A stretch of 64,000 nt of DNA, from positions 62,001 to 126,000 of the forward strand of contig JBFXJP010000002.1 in assembly GCA_050174775.1 (NCBI GenBank). Direction: 5' to 3'. Positions 32,935 through 42,078 of this stretch are shown one piece after another. The stretch comes from CAYPGJ01 sp050174775. Its GTDB lineage: Bacteria > Planctomycetota > Phycisphaerae > Phycisphaerales > UBA1924. The translations under genes were made by a program, and so were the position numbers. The notes below the pieces were generated by a model that ran no database searches, was not told the origin of the DNA, and saw only the letters and a list, made by a program, of their open reading frames with translations. How positions within the stretch are numbered: the stretch's first letter is position 1; each line of letters starts with the position of its first letter.

Positions 32935-33852
32935 GTGTCCTTGACGACGACGACAACGCAGAAAGCCGGGGGCACGGACGTGCCGGGGAGCGAGGCTCTG
33001 GTTCGGATGACGAGCCCGCAGTTCGAGAAGCTGCGCAAGATCATCTACGAGCGGAGCGGGATCTCGTTCCAGGAGTCGAAGAAGTACGTTCTGGAGAGCC
33101 GGCTGGGTCGGCGTCTCCAGGAGCTGGACATGTCGTCGTACGACGAGTACGCGGCGTTCCTGACGATCGGCCCGTACCGGGACGACGAGTTCCAGGAGAT
33201 GTTCAACCGGATCACGATCAACGAGACGTCGTTCTTTCGGAACGAGTCGCAGCTCGACGTGTTCGAGCGTCGGGTGCTGCCTGAGCTGATGGAGGCGCGG
33301 GCGTCGGTGAAGCGTCTTCGGATCTGGTCGGCGGCGTGCTCCTCTGGGGAGGAGCCGTACACGCTGGCGATCATGGTGCACCGGACGCTGGGCGTTCGCC
33401 TGATGGACTGGCGCATCGAGATCGTGGGGACGGACATCTCGGAGAAGGTGCTGGAGGTCGCGGCGTCTGGTCGGTACACGAAGTACGCGATCCGATCGAC
33501 GCCGGGGCTGGTGCTGGAGCGGTACTTCAAGGAGGACGGGTCGTACTACCAGATCGACCCGACGATCAAGTCGATGGTTCGGTTCGAGAAGCTGAACCTG
33601 AAGGATCGCCTGGGGATGAAGCGGCTGGGCACGTGGGACGTGATCTTCTGCCGCAACGTCATGATCTACTTTGATCGCGACATGAAGCAGCAGGTGGTTT
33701 CGACGTTCGGGGAGTGCCTTGCTCCCGACGGGTCGCTGTTCATCGGGCACTCGGAGACGCTGTCGGACCTGAACGTTCCGTTCACGGCGATGCCGGTAGC
33801 GCACGGCTTTTGCTATCGGAAGGGCGCGACGAAGAACGCGGCTGCGGCCTGA
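32935..33852 (+). CDS. cheR: Chemotaxis protein-glutamate O-methyltransferase
   Basis: CheR, 305 residues. An all-helical N-terminal domain (about 20-95, beginning FEKLRKIIYERSGISF) is followed by the SAM-binding domain. This carries WSAACSSGEEPYTLAI, the acidic residue in GTDISEKVLE, and FCRNVMIYF near the C-terminus. It methylates receptor glutamates using SAM and opposes CheB. The GTG at 32935 has CGGGAG upstream. The N-terminal ~20 residues are Thr-rich and may be a linker. Confidence 0.96.
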   Translation: MSLTTTTTQKAGGTDVPGSEALVRMTSPQFEKLRKIIYERSGISFQESKKYVLESRLGRRLQELDMSSYDEYAAFLTIGPYRDDEFQEMFNRITINETSFFRNESQLDVFERRVLPELMEARASVKRLRIWSAACSSGEEPYTLAIMVHRTLGVRLMDWRIEIVGTDISEKVLEVAASGRYTKYAIRSTPGLVLERYFKEDGSYYQIDPTIKSMVRFEKLNLKDRLGMKRLGTWDVIFCRNVMIYFDRDMKQQVVSTFGECLAPDGSLFIGHSETLSDLNVPFTAMPVAHGFCYRKGATKNAAAA

Positions 33853-33870
33853 GCACGGAGGCGATCCACG

Positions 33871-36174
33871 ATGTCGTTTGATCCGGAGATCCTGCAGGAT
33901 TTTCTGACGGAGTCGGGGGAGCTGCTCGAGCAGTTCGACTCGGATCTGGTGTCGCTGGAGCGCGCACCGGACGACGAGGAGCTGGTGAACCGCGCGTTCC
34001 GCGCGCTGCACACGATCAAGGGCAGCGCGTCGTTCCTCTCGCTGGAGGAGATCGTCCGGGTGGCGCACGCCTCGGAGGAGGCGTTGAACGCGGCGCGGAA
34101 GGGGCAGGTGCGTCTGGACCGTCCCGCGATGGATCACCTGCTTGCGGCCGCGGACGTGATCAAGCGTCAGATGGACCAGCTGCGTCGCGGCGGCGCGATG
34201 GAGCGCGCGGGGGAGGACCTGATCGCGGCGCTCACGGCGCTCGGTCGGGGTGAGTCGGCGGCGTCGGGCGGGGGCGCGTCGGGGGACGCGGAGAGCGCGG
34301 CGCCGGCGGGGGCGGACGCGCTCGTGCTGCCGTCGCACAAGGAGGAGCTGCTCGGGTTCATGGTCTCGGACGTGCAGGAATCACTGCTGCGGATCGAGGG
34401 TGTGATCGAGCGGATGGCGCGGGCGGAAGAGCGTCGTGACGGCGCGGCGGACCTTGCGGAGACGTCGCAGGCGCTGGAGCGGTCGGTGGAGTTCTTCGAG
34501 CAGTCGACGATGGCGGAGCTGGCGTCCGCGTTGTCGCTGGCGGGCGAGCGTTTGGGCGAGGCCGGGGATGAGACGGCGGTGCAGTCGCTGCCTCGGCTGC
34601 GCGCGGCGGTGCACGTGCTGCGCGACATCGCGGAGGGTCTGGGTGAGCGGAAGATCCGCCGGTGGGAGCTGGGCGGGCTGTGCGCGTCGCTGATGGACCT
34701 GTCGCTGGGGAACGGGGTGAGCGGGGATCTGAAGCTGAAGGCCGGCGCGACGTACGAGGATGCGCTGCGTGTGGACGGCGTCTCGTCGGAGCGCGGGAGC
34801 GCGGCCGCAGCGCCGGAGGAGAAGGGCGCGACGGTGGAGAGCAAGCCGTCGAGCGCGAAGGGGGCGGAGGCGAGCGGTGGGGAGAGCAAGGGGTCGGGCG
34901 GGGGCGGGGAGGCGTCGACGATCCGCGTGGACGTGCAGCGGCTCGAGTCGCTGCTGGACCTGGTGGGTGAGCTGGTGCTGCAGAAGAACCGGGTGGCGTC
35001 GGTGGCGCGGAAGGCGTGCGCGAGCGCGAGCATGGCGCTGGAGCTGCGCGAGGCGCTGACGGAGGCGAACGAGGACCTCGATCGGGTGACGGGGGACTTG
35101 CAGCTGGCCGTGATGCGGACGCGCATGCAGCCGCTGGACAAGGTGTTCGGCCGGTATCCGCGTCTGATCCGCGATCTGGAGCGCGCGACGGGGAAGTCGC
35201 TGCGTCTGGAGATCGTGGGCGGCGAGACGGAGGTGGACAAGACGGTGATCGAGCTGATCGGGGACCCGCTGGTGCATCTGCTGCGGAACTCGGCGGATCA
35301 CGGGGTGGAGAATCCTGCGACGCGGCGCGAGGCGGGGAAGTCGGAGACGGGGACGATCCGCTTGAGCGCGCAGCACGCGGGCGAGCACGTGGTGATCGAG
35401 GTGTCGGACGACGGGGCGGGGCTGAGCCGTGATCGGATTCTGAAGCGCGCGGTGGAGCGCGGGCTGGTGACGCAGGAGGCGGGGGACGCGTTGCCGGACG
35501 GCGAGGTGTTCAAGTTCATCTTCGCGCCGGGGTTCTCGACGGCGGAGGTGGTGAGTGATCTGTCCGGGCGCGGGGTGGGGATGGACGTGGTGAACACGAA
35601 CATCCAGAAGATGAAGGGGAGCGTGTCGCTGCGTTCTGAGAAGGGGAACGGGACGACGGTGTCGATCGCGATCCCGCTGACGCTGGCGATCCTGGACGCG
35701 ATGATCGTGGGAGTGGGCGAGGAGGAGTACGCGATCCCGTTGTCGAGCGTTGTGGAGATCGTGAAGCCCCGGGACGAGCAGGTGGAGACGATCCGCGGGG
35801 GGCGCGTGATGCGGCTGCGCGACACGGTGCTGCCGCTGGTGGACGGGTGGGACGCGTTCGGGAATCGGGCGGGCGTGGAGCGTCAGGAGACGCCGTTCGC
35901 GGTGGTGCTGAGTCACGGGGGCAAGAGCGCGGGGCTGCTGGTCTCGCGGCTGATCGGCCAGCGTGAGATCGTGGTGAAGACGCTGGACGGGAGCCTGTCT
36001 TCGGGGACGGCCGTGAGCGGGGTGACGGTGGGTGAGGACGGCGAGGCGAGCCTGATCGTGGACGTGGCGAGGCTGCTGACGGGCGCGACGGCGAGCGGTC
36101 AGGCGTCGCGGTCGTCCGTCGCGTCAGAGGAGTCGGGAGTTTCTTCCGCTCCGTTGAAGCGGCGGGCGGCGTGA
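33871..36174 (+). CDS. cheA: Chemotaxis histidine kinase CheA
   Basis: CheA, 767 residues. The P1 Hpt domain has the phospho-acceptor His 47 in ALHTIKGSASFL. A region of about 170-300 looks like a second, degenerate helical bundle. A Gly/Ser/Lys-rich linker (about 305-345) follows. P3 dimerisation begins DVQRLESLLDLVGELV, and P4 has the N box HLLRNSADHGVE plus G boxes. The P5 CheW-like domain ends the protein. It phosphorylates CheY and CheB in response to receptors. It starts 18 nt after cheR. Confidence 0.96.
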   Translation: MSFDPEILQDFLTESGELLEQFDSDLVSLERAPDDEELVNRAFRALHTIKGSASFLSLEEIVRVAHASEEALNAARKGQVRLDRPAMDHLLAAADVIKRQMDQLRRGGAMERAGEDLIAALTALGRGESAASGGGASGDAESAAPAGADALVLPSHKEELLGFMVSDVQESLLRIEGVIERMARAEERRDGAADLAETSQALERSVEFFEQSTMAELASALSLAGERLGEAGDETAVQSLPRLRAAVHVLRDIAEGLGERKIRRWELGGLCASLMDLSLGNGVSGDLKLKAGATYEDALRVDGVSSERGSAAAAPEEKGATVESKPSSAKGAEASGGESKGSGGGGEASTIRVDVQRLESLLDLVGELVLQKNRVASVARKACASASMALELREALTEANEDLDRVTGDLQLAVMRTRMQPLDKVFGRYPRLIRDLERATGKSLRLEIVGGETEVDKTVIELIGDPLVHLLRNSADHGVENPATRREAGKSETGTIRLSAQHAGEHVVIEVSDDGAGLSRDRILKRAVERGLVTQEAGDALPDGEVFKFIFAPGFSTAEVVSDLSGRGVGMDVVNTNIQKMKGSVSLRSEKGNGTTVSIAIPLTLAILDAMIVGVGEEEYAIPLSSVVEIVKPRDEQVETIRGGRVMRLRDTVLPLVDGWDAFGNRAGVERQETPFAVVLSHGGKSAGLLVSRLIGQREIVVKTLDGSLSSGTAVSGVTVGEDGEASLIVDVARLLTGATASGQASRSSVASEESGVSSAPLKRRAA

Positions 36175-36225
36175 GACGATGGTGATTCGGGTTGCGCCGG
36201 CAGGTCGGCGGCCCAAGGAGCGATC

Positions 36226-36711
36226 ATGGACCCGAGCTACATCATTCCGTTCATTTCGAGCGTGCAGAACGTGTTCTCGACGATGCTGAACACGCCGGTG
36301 GAGACGGGGGATCCGACGTTGAAGGAGGATTCCGCGCCGTCGTGCGACATCTCTGGGATCATCGGGATGTCGGGGGACGTGGTGGGCTCGGTGGTGCTGA
36401 GCTTCCCGCAGGCGACGGCGCAGCGGGTGGTGGCGTTGTTCGCCGGGTCGGAGATGGACCCTTCGAGTTCGGACTTTTCGGACGCGGTGGGCGAGCTGGT
36501 GAACATGGTGTGCGGCGGCGCGAAGGCGATGTTCGGGGGGACGAAGAAGGTTTCGATCTCGTGCCCGAACGTGGTGATGGGACCGAACCACAAGATCGCG
36601 CGGCTGAAGGACGTGCCGACGATCATGATCCCATGCACGACGGACTGTGGGAACTTTGTGATCGAGGTCGCGGTGCAGGAGGCGCAGGGCGCGCAGGCCG
36701 CGGCGGCGTGA
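36226..36711 (+). CDS. cheX: CheX-like chemotaxis phosphatase
   Basis: A 161-residue CheC/CheX-family protein. The active-site helix has the E-x2-N signature in SDAVGELVNMVCGGAKA near residues 84-100, preceded by the family strand GSVVLSFPQATAQRV. It dephosphorylates CheY-P, the role of CheZ in enterobacteria. A single active helix is seen, which fits CheX. It sits directly before cheY, supporting the assignment. Confidence 0.88.
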   Translation: MDPSYIIPFISSVQNVFSTMLNTPVETGDPTLKEDSAPSCDISGIIGMSGDVVGSVVLSFPQATAQRVVALFAGSEMDPSSSDFSDAVGELVNMVCGGAKAMFGGTKKVSISCPNVVMGPNHKIARLKDVPTIMIPCTTDCGNFVIEVAVQEAQGAQAAAA

Positions 36712-36760
36712 GCTGAGAATCGATGCGACGATCCCCCGCTGGGGGTGAAGGAACTGAGCG

Positions 36761-37129
36761 ATGAAGATCCTGCTGATTGACGACTCCAAGACGATGCGGA
36801 ACATTCAGCGGTCGGTGCTCACGCAGCTCGGCGATCACGTGATCGAAGAGGCGTGCGACGGGCACGACGCCCTGAAGAAGCTCGAGTCGTTCGTGCCCGA
36901 GCTTCTGCTGGTGGACTGGAACATGCCGAACATGGACGGGCTGTCGTTCGTGAAGGCGTTCCGGGAGAAGGACAAGGCGACGCCGGTGATCATGGTGACG
37001 ACGGAGGCGGAGCGTTCGCGCGTGATCGAGGCGATCAAGGCGGGCGTGAACAACTACGTCGTGAAGCCGTTCACGCCGGACCTGTTGAGCCAGCGGATCG
37101 GTGAGACGCTGCAGAAGAAGGCGGCGTAA
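36761..37129 (+). CDS. cheY: Chemotaxis response regulator CheY
   Basis: A single receiver domain of 122 residues. The acidic pair is IDDSKTMR, the phosphorylated Asp is in LLVDWNMPNMDG (about 53), Thr is in VTTEAE and Lys in VVKPFT. It would be phosphorylated by CheA and read by a flagellar switch or pilus motor. Neither is in the window. It is the last gene of the cluster. Confidence 0.95.
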   Translation: MKILLIDDSKTMRNIQRSVLTQLGDHVIEEACDGHDALKKLESFVPELLLVDWNMPNMDGLSFVKAFREKDKATPVIMVTTEAERSRVIEAIKAGVNNYVVKPFTPDLLSQRIGETLQKKAA

Positions 37130-37196
37130 GGGCGGGTCGGGGGAAAAACCCGGGGCGGGTGGCCCGGAGCGATCGAGTGTGATTGAATGGGCGGCG

Positions 37197-38426
37197 ATGA
37201 GCCGTCCGTTTTCCATTCTGGCGTTGAGCGTGCTGGTGGCGGTGGGGGGGTTGCTCGGGCGCGTGCGCGCCGGGGAGGAGGGGGCGCCGAGCGCGGGGGC
37301 GGCGGTGGTGGTGATGTTGAAGGACGGGTCGCGGCTGACGGGGGAGCTGGTGCGGTCGGAGCCGGGGCGGTATGTGGTGCGGGTGGCCGGGGTGGAGCTG
37401 CGGATCGACGCTGGGGATGTGGAGCGGGTGGTGGCGCAGCGTCCGCTGGCGGAGCGGTATCGGGAGATGCGGGGGCTGATCGACGACGCGGATGCGCCGC
37501 GTCTGTTGGAGCTGGTGGACTGGCTGCGGAGCAACGGTCTGCTGGACGAGGCGCTGGGGGAGGTGGATCACGTGCTGCGGCTGGACCCGACGCACGTGGA
37601 GGCGGCGCGGATGCGCGAGGAGGTTCTGCGGCAGATCGAGCTTCGGGAGAAGGCGCGCGAGGCGCCGGGGGGTGAGTGGGGTGAGGCGCGCGGGCGGGAG
37701 CCAGCGGTGCGGGCGCCGGAGATCCCGCTGCTGACGGACGAGCAGGTGAATCTGATCAAGGTGTATGAGATCGACCTGGATCGGCCGCCGAAGTTTGTCG
37801 TGGATCGGACGACGGTGGAGCGGCTGCTGCGGGAGTATGCGGATAGCCCGTTGATCCCGACGACGCGGGAGGGTCGGGAGGAGTTTCTGCGTTTGCCCGC
37901 GACGAAGATCATGGACGTGATGTTCCGGGTGCAGGCGCGCGATCTGTACCGGGAGGTTCGGGTGGAGGGGCAGCCGGAGTCGATGCGGCGGTTCCGGGAT
38001 GACGTGAACCGGGCGTGGCTTGCGACGACGTGCGCGTCGACGGCGTGTCACGGGGGGGACAAGGCGGGGGAGTTCCGGCTGGCGTGGCGCCGGACGACGC
38101 ACGAGCGGTCGTTCGGGACGAATTTCTTGATCGTGCAGCGGGCGCGGCTGAAGGATGGGACGCCGCTCATTAATTATGAAGAGCCGGAGCGGTCGCCGTT
38201 GCTGCAGCTGGGGTTGCTGCGGCATGACTCGCTGACGCCGCATCCGGAGGTGGCCGGGTGGTCTCCGGTGTTCCGGACGATGGGTGATCGGCGGTTTTTG
38301 GATGGGGTGTCGTGGATCGAGAGTTTGTACAGGCCGAGGCCGGAGGTTCCGATCGTGTATCCCCCCAAGGAGGAGCACGGGGCGGGGGCGCCTGTGGAGG
38401 AGAAGGGTGGGGGGGTGGAGCGTTGA
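37197..38426 (+). CDS. Exported protein with Sm-like start, helical-repeat middle and CX4CH motif
   Basis: A 409-residue protein with a signal peptide. Residues 38-80 (MLKDGSRLTGELVRSEPGRY) resemble the Sm-like beta fold found in planctomycete secreted proteins. A TPR-like helical region follows (about 95-150). Near 279-285 lies CASTACH, a C-x4-C-H pattern that could bind heme c in a non-standard way, within ATTCASTACHGG. The C-terminus is Gly/Glu-rich. The start ATG at 37197 has no clear ribosome site. The function is unknown; electron transfer or a structural cell-envelope role is possible. Confidence 0.7.
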   Translation: MSRPFSILALSVLVAVGGLLGRVRAGEEGAPSAGAAVVVMLKDGSRLTGELVRSEPGRYVVRVAGVELRIDAGDVERVVAQRPLAERYREMRGLIDDADAPRLLELVDWLRSNGLLDEALGEVDHVLRLDPTHVEAARMREEVLRQIELREKAREAPGGEWGEARGREPAVRAPEIPLLTDEQVNLIKVYEIDLDRPPKFVVDRTTVERLLREYADSPLIPTTREGREEFLRLPATKIMDVMFRVQARDLYREVRVEGQPESMRRFRDDVNRAWLATTCASTACHGGDKAGEFRLAWRRTTHERSFGTNFLIVQRARLKDGTPLINYEEPERSPLLQLGLLRHDSLTPHPEVAGWSPVFRTMGDRRFLDGVSWIESLYRPRPEVPIVYPPKEEHGAGAPVEEKGGGVER

Positions 38427-38563
38427 GGCGTTGGTAGACTTCGCGCCCCACGGACGGGGGTTCGGTGCGCGGCAGGAATGTCGTATCGGGCGCCAACCGG
38501 GGCGGAGTCGGGTGCGTAGGGGTGGAGTCGGTGTCGGAACGCGAGTGATAAAGGACGGCGCGG

Positions 38564-39979
38564 ATGAAGCATCGGGTTGGGATCGTCGGTCTTTCGGTGG
38601 CGTGCGGGCTGTGCGTGGCGGTGGGGGGGTGCGGCCGCGAGAGTTCGGCGGATCGAGCGTTGCGGTCATCGCGTCAGGCGATGGCAACCCTGCATGCGGG
38701 TGTGACGCCGGCCCCGACGGAGACTCGTCGGACGACGCAGCAGAAGGTGGTGGCCGATCTTCGCGGCGCGACGGACGGGCTCAAGGGCGGGTCGCAGGCT
38801 GCCGCGCTGATGTTGTTGAGCGAGGCGCAGGCGGGGTTGGCGCAGATTGAGGCGGACCAGGCGACGGCGCAGGCCGCGAAGCTGGCGTCGGGGGTGCGGG
38901 AGTTGCGGGCCGCGGGTCGGCTGTATGCGTCGCAGGCGGCGTTGGCGCAGGCGCTCTCGACGTTCGAGGGGGTGTCGGAGATTGCCGATCTGGAGAAGCA
39001 GGCCACGGGGATCGAGGGGGAACTGGCGAGCGCGATGCAGGAGAAGCGTGCGCTCGAGGGCCGATTGCAGGCGCTCGATGGAAAGGCCGGCGAGCTGCTG
39101 AGCAAGGCGAAGGGGCTGCGTGAGGAGGAGTCGAAGGTTCGCGGGGACGCGGCGGGGCTGCCCGCGGCTTCTCGTGCGGAGGCTCTGGAGCGTGCGCGGT
39201 TGATCTCGCGGCAGGCGGACGAGCTGGAGCGGGAGGCCGCGCAGACGCGGGCCGCTGCGGGGCAGGTCGGGCCGCAGGTTGCGGTGGCGGACATGGAGAT
39301 CGAGCGTCTGACGACGCAGAAGTCGCTGCTGGGGACGGCTGTGAAGGAGATCGGGTCTCGGAAGGCGGCGCGTGATGAGCAGGCTGCTGCTGCTCGCAAG
39401 GGCGCGGAGGCCGCGGCGGATCAGACGGCGCAGGCGTTGGCTTCGCTGGAGGCGGTGCGGACGGGCGAGTTTGCGCGAGCGTTTGATGCGGCGTCGCAGG
39501 GGTACGGCGCGGCGATCGCGTCGGCGAAGCGGGCCGCGGGTGTTTCCGGGTTGGAGAACGTCCGGACGACGGGTCAGATCGCGGTGGCCGGGTTGCAGCA
39601 GTCTCTCGCGGGTCTGGAAGAGACTCGTGCGCGGGCGCTGGAGCAGTACGAAGCGACGCTGACGTGGTTGAGCACGATCGAGCCAGCGCTGTCGCAGCGC
39701 GAGAGCGTGTCGAGCGCGCTCGCGGGCGTGCGCGAGGAGCAGTCGAAGGCGAAGACCGCGGCCGTGGACGCGTACGAGGGGGCGCGATCGAGCCTGCAGA
39801 ACGCCGGGGCGCGGGGCGATCTGTCGGAGCGCGTGGATAAGTTGCTCGCGTTGCTGCCCAGCGCGGCGCCGGCGCCTGCGCCCGAAATGACGCCCGAGAC
39901 GGCGCCTGAAGAGCTTGCGCCGAGCGATGAGACTGGCGAGATGGGCGAGCCGGCGCCCGCGGAAACGCCGTCGAAGTGA
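38564..39979 (+). CDS. Coiled-coil lipoprotein of unknown function
   Basis: A 471-residue protein. The lipobox is VAVGGC with Cys near 23. Nearly the whole mature part is Ala/Glu/Arg/Gln-rich helix with heptad character (for example LEKQATGIEGELASAMQEKR), predicted as long coiled coils. The end is Pro/Glu-rich and disordered. AAGGA lies upstream of the ATG at 38564. It may be an envelope spacer or scaffold. No enzymatic motif is visible. Confidence 0.72.
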   Translation: MKHRVGIVGLSVACGLCVAVGGCGRESSADRALRSSRQAMATLHAGVTPAPTETRRTTQQKVVADLRGATDGLKGGSQAAALMLLSEAQAGLAQIEADQATAQAAKLASGVRELRAAGRLYASQAALAQALSTFEGVSEIADLEKQATGIEGELASAMQEKRALEGRLQALDGKAGELLSKAKGLREEESKVRGDAAGLPAASRAEALERARLISRQADELEREAAQTRAAAGQVGPQVAVADMEIERLTTQKSLLGTAVKEIGSRKAARDEQAAAARKGAEAAADQTAQALASLEAVRTGEFARAFDAASQGYGAAIASAKRAAGVSGLENVRTTGQIAVAGLQQSLAGLEETRARALEQYEATLTWLSTIEPALSQRESVSSALAGVREEQSKAKTAAVDAYEGARSSLQNAGARGDLSERVDKLLALLPSAAPAPAPEMTPETAPEELAPSDETGEMGEPAPAETPSK

Positions 39980-40002
39980 GCGACGGCGCGCTCGGCGCGG
40001 TG

Positions 40003-41451
40003 TCAGTTCGACGTCGGCAGACCCTTGGATTTCCAGAGACGGTTGAGCGCGGCCGCGTCGATCGGCTCCATCACTGCGCCGTCGGCGGTCTCGAGTCGGA
40101 GGATCGATCCGTCGCGCGCGAGGGTGGTGGATCGTTCCGCGGCGCCCTCGGAGAGGCGTGTTTTGAGCGTCCAGCCGGCGTCTGCAGAGAGCGCGGGCTC
40201 GAGCGCATCGCGCCGGAACGAGAGGTCGCTGGTGGAGGGGTTGTAGGCGTAGAAGCCCAGGACGATGGGGGACGCTGCTCTCGCCATGAGGCGCGGGAGC
40301 AGGTAGGACTGGACCTGTGTGAGATAGCCCTCGTCGGGGATGATCCAGGACTGCTCGCCCGGGGCGCCCTGTGATGACTCGGTGCGGACGGTGAGTCGGT
40401 TGCCGATGCGTGCGCCGGTCTGTGACCAAGTGACGGTGGAGGCGCCTTCGCGGATCTTCATGCGCGAGGTCCATGCTTCCTCGTCGGTGGCGCCGCGTCG
40501 GAGCGTGGCAAAGAAGACGGACTCGAGGTCGGAGACGGTCTGGCCCTGCACGTAGCGAGCGACGATGCGGACGATGAAGCCGGGGTCGCGGTCGGCCGGG
40601 GTCCAGTCGTTGCGTTGTTTTCGCGGGTTGAGTTCGCCGCGCGCGCCCTCGCGGATGTCGACCATCTGGTACGCGAGTTCGGTGTCGTCGCGCTGCGCGC
40701 CGGTGGGGGAGGGGCGGTAGATGCGGTAGTACTGGGGCTGGGAGGGGAGGGCGGCGCGGTAGTCGTCGAGGCTGATCGCCTGCATGAACTTCGAGCCGGC
40801 GAGCACCGCAGCGGCGCGTTCGGCGAGAGCTTCGGCCGGGTCGCGCCACTGCGCGGATGCCACGACGGATTCGTAGATCACGCGGGCGCGTTCGAACTCG
40901 GGTTCGAGGCAGGAGAGGGAGAGCAGGGTGAAGCGGGAGGGCTCGGCTTGGACAACGGTGACGCCGGTGGCCACGAGCGCGTCGGAAGATGGGGATGGGG
41001 TGAGGACGTAGAAGCGGGACGAGGCTCGTTGGGCCAGTTTGAGGTCATCGGTTTGGCTGACAATCTTGACAGGGTTGGTCAGCGCCTTGGGCTTCCCCCC
41101 GGTTTCGGGTTGCTCGAAGCGTGCCCAGGTGGCGTGGATCTCCTTGAGGAGGTCCGTGGCCAACGCCGCGGAGGTGATGTTTTCGCGGGTGGTGCGCTCG
41201 GAGAACTCGATTCTCCACGAGTTTGTGGGGTCGCGGACGACGACGGACTGGCGTGCCGTGCCGAGGGAGACGGTTTCGACAACGGCGCCTTCGGGGAGGT
41301 GGACAGTGAGGCCGAGGGTCTCGAAGCGCACGGGTTCTTGCGTGAGAGTGGGCGGGGTGGAGGGGGAGGTGTCGGCTGCGTGGGCCGGGGAGAGTGTGCA
41401 GAGGATGGCGAGGCAGGCGGCGCGGAGGAGGTGTGTGGGCATGGACGGCAT
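40003..41451 (-). CDS. Secreted protein of unknown function
   Basis: A 482-residue protein with a signal peptide cut near SPAHAAD. The rest is mixed alpha/beta without recognised motifs, including a pair of beta-rich parts (for example VRFETLGLTVHLPEG near the start and WTLKTRLSEGAAERST near the end). The ATGs at 41451 and 41442 are both possible, and no ribosome site is clear. It is convergent with the coiled-coil lipoprotein (23 bp between stops) and divergent from the ribosomal operon. Confidence 0.7.
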   Translation of the reverse strand: MPSMPTHLLRAACLAILCTLSPAHAADTSPSTPPTLTQEPVRFETLGLTVHLPEGAVVETVSLGTARQSVVVRDPTNSWRIEFSERTTRENITSAALATDLLKEIHATWARFEQPETGGKPKALTNPVKIVSQTDDLKLAQRASSRFYVLTPSPSSDALVATGVTVVQAEPSRFTLLSLSCLEPEFERARVIYESVVASAQWRDPAEALAERAAAVLAGSKFMQAISLDDYRAALPSQPQYYRIYRPSPTGAQRDDTELAYQMVDIREGARGELNPRKQRNDWTPADRDPGFIVRIVARYVQGQTVSDLESVFFATLRRGATDEEAWTSRMKIREGASTVTWSQTGARIGNRLTVRTESSQGAPGEQSWIIPDEGYLTQVQSYLLPRLMARAASPIVLGFYAYNPSTSDLSFRRDALEPALSADAGWTLKTRLSEGAAERSTTLARDGSILRLETADGAVMEPIDAAALNRLWKSKGLPTSN

Positions 41452-41504
41452 GGTATTCGTGGGTGGAGTGGGGGTGTGAGGGGGCGCGAGATTGTGCGGG
41501 TCGC

Positions 41505-41532
41505 TTGACAATCCTGACGGGGTTCGTACGCT
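41505..41532 (+). promoter_or_regulatory. Sigma-70-type promoter of the S10 ribosomal operon
   Basis: TTGACA (41505-41510), a 16-bp spacer and TACGCT (41527-41532). A start near 41540 leaves a leader of about 210 nt before rpsJ. That leader contains a perfect six-pair hairpin (CGTCCG 41683-41688 with CGGACG 41694-41699). Its position in the only gap before a large ribosomal operon makes the call likely. Confidence 0.7.
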
Positions 41533-41751
41533 GATGGGCTCGACTCACGTCGAAGGGCGTCGGGGCAATCTGGCCAGAGTTTAGAAGCGCGACTTCGGGC
41601 TTTGGGGCGTCATCGGCGTGTCTGGCGTTGTCCGTCTCGGTGAGGCGGGCGGTTCCGGGCGAGAGAGAGATGGAGAGCGCGACGTCCGGCGTTCGGACGC
41701 GTGGTGTGCGGAAGGTCGGACAGTCGGCTGCTGGAATCGGAAGCGCGAGGC

Positions 41752-42060
41752 ATGACGGGCGGCAAGATCAGAATCCGTATGGAGGCCTACGACCACCAGG
41801 CGCTGGACGTGTCCGCGCGTGAGATCGTGGATCACGCGAAGCGCACGAACGCGAAAGTGGCGGGCCCTGTGCCCCTGCCGACGCGGATCGAGCGGTACAC
41901 GGTGCTCCGCGGGCCGCACATTGACAAGAAGAGCCGCGAGCAGTTCGAGATTCGGACGCACAAGCGGATCATCGACATCACCGAGCCGAACGCGCGGACG
42001 GTCGAGGCGTTGAACCGCCTCGTGGTCCCCGCGGGCGTGTTCGTGAAGATCAAGGCGTAA
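41752..42060 (+). CDS. rpsJ: 30S ribosomal protein S10
   Basis: uS10, 102 residues, normal length. Matching blocks are KIRIRMEAYDHQALD at the N-terminus, GPVPLPTRIERYTVLR, and FEIRTHKRIIDI in the C-terminal half. It also acts in antitermination with NusB in other bacteria. The ATG at 41752 follows GCGCGAGG. It is the first gene of the merged S10-spc-alpha operon, with rplC following after 18 nt. Confidence 0.98.
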   Translation: MTGGKIRIRMEAYDHQALDVSAREIVDHAKRTNAKVAGPVPLPTRIERYTVLRGPHIDKKSREQFEIRTHKRIIDITEPNARTVEALNRLVVPAGVFVKIKA

Positions 42061-42078
42061 GCGAGAGAGCGTGCACCG

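Noticed and set aside
32422..34338. A 638-codon minus-strand open frame under cheW, cheR and cheA
   Set aside because: The product is an Arg/His-rich low-complexity sequence and the opposite strand carries three clear chemotaxis genes.
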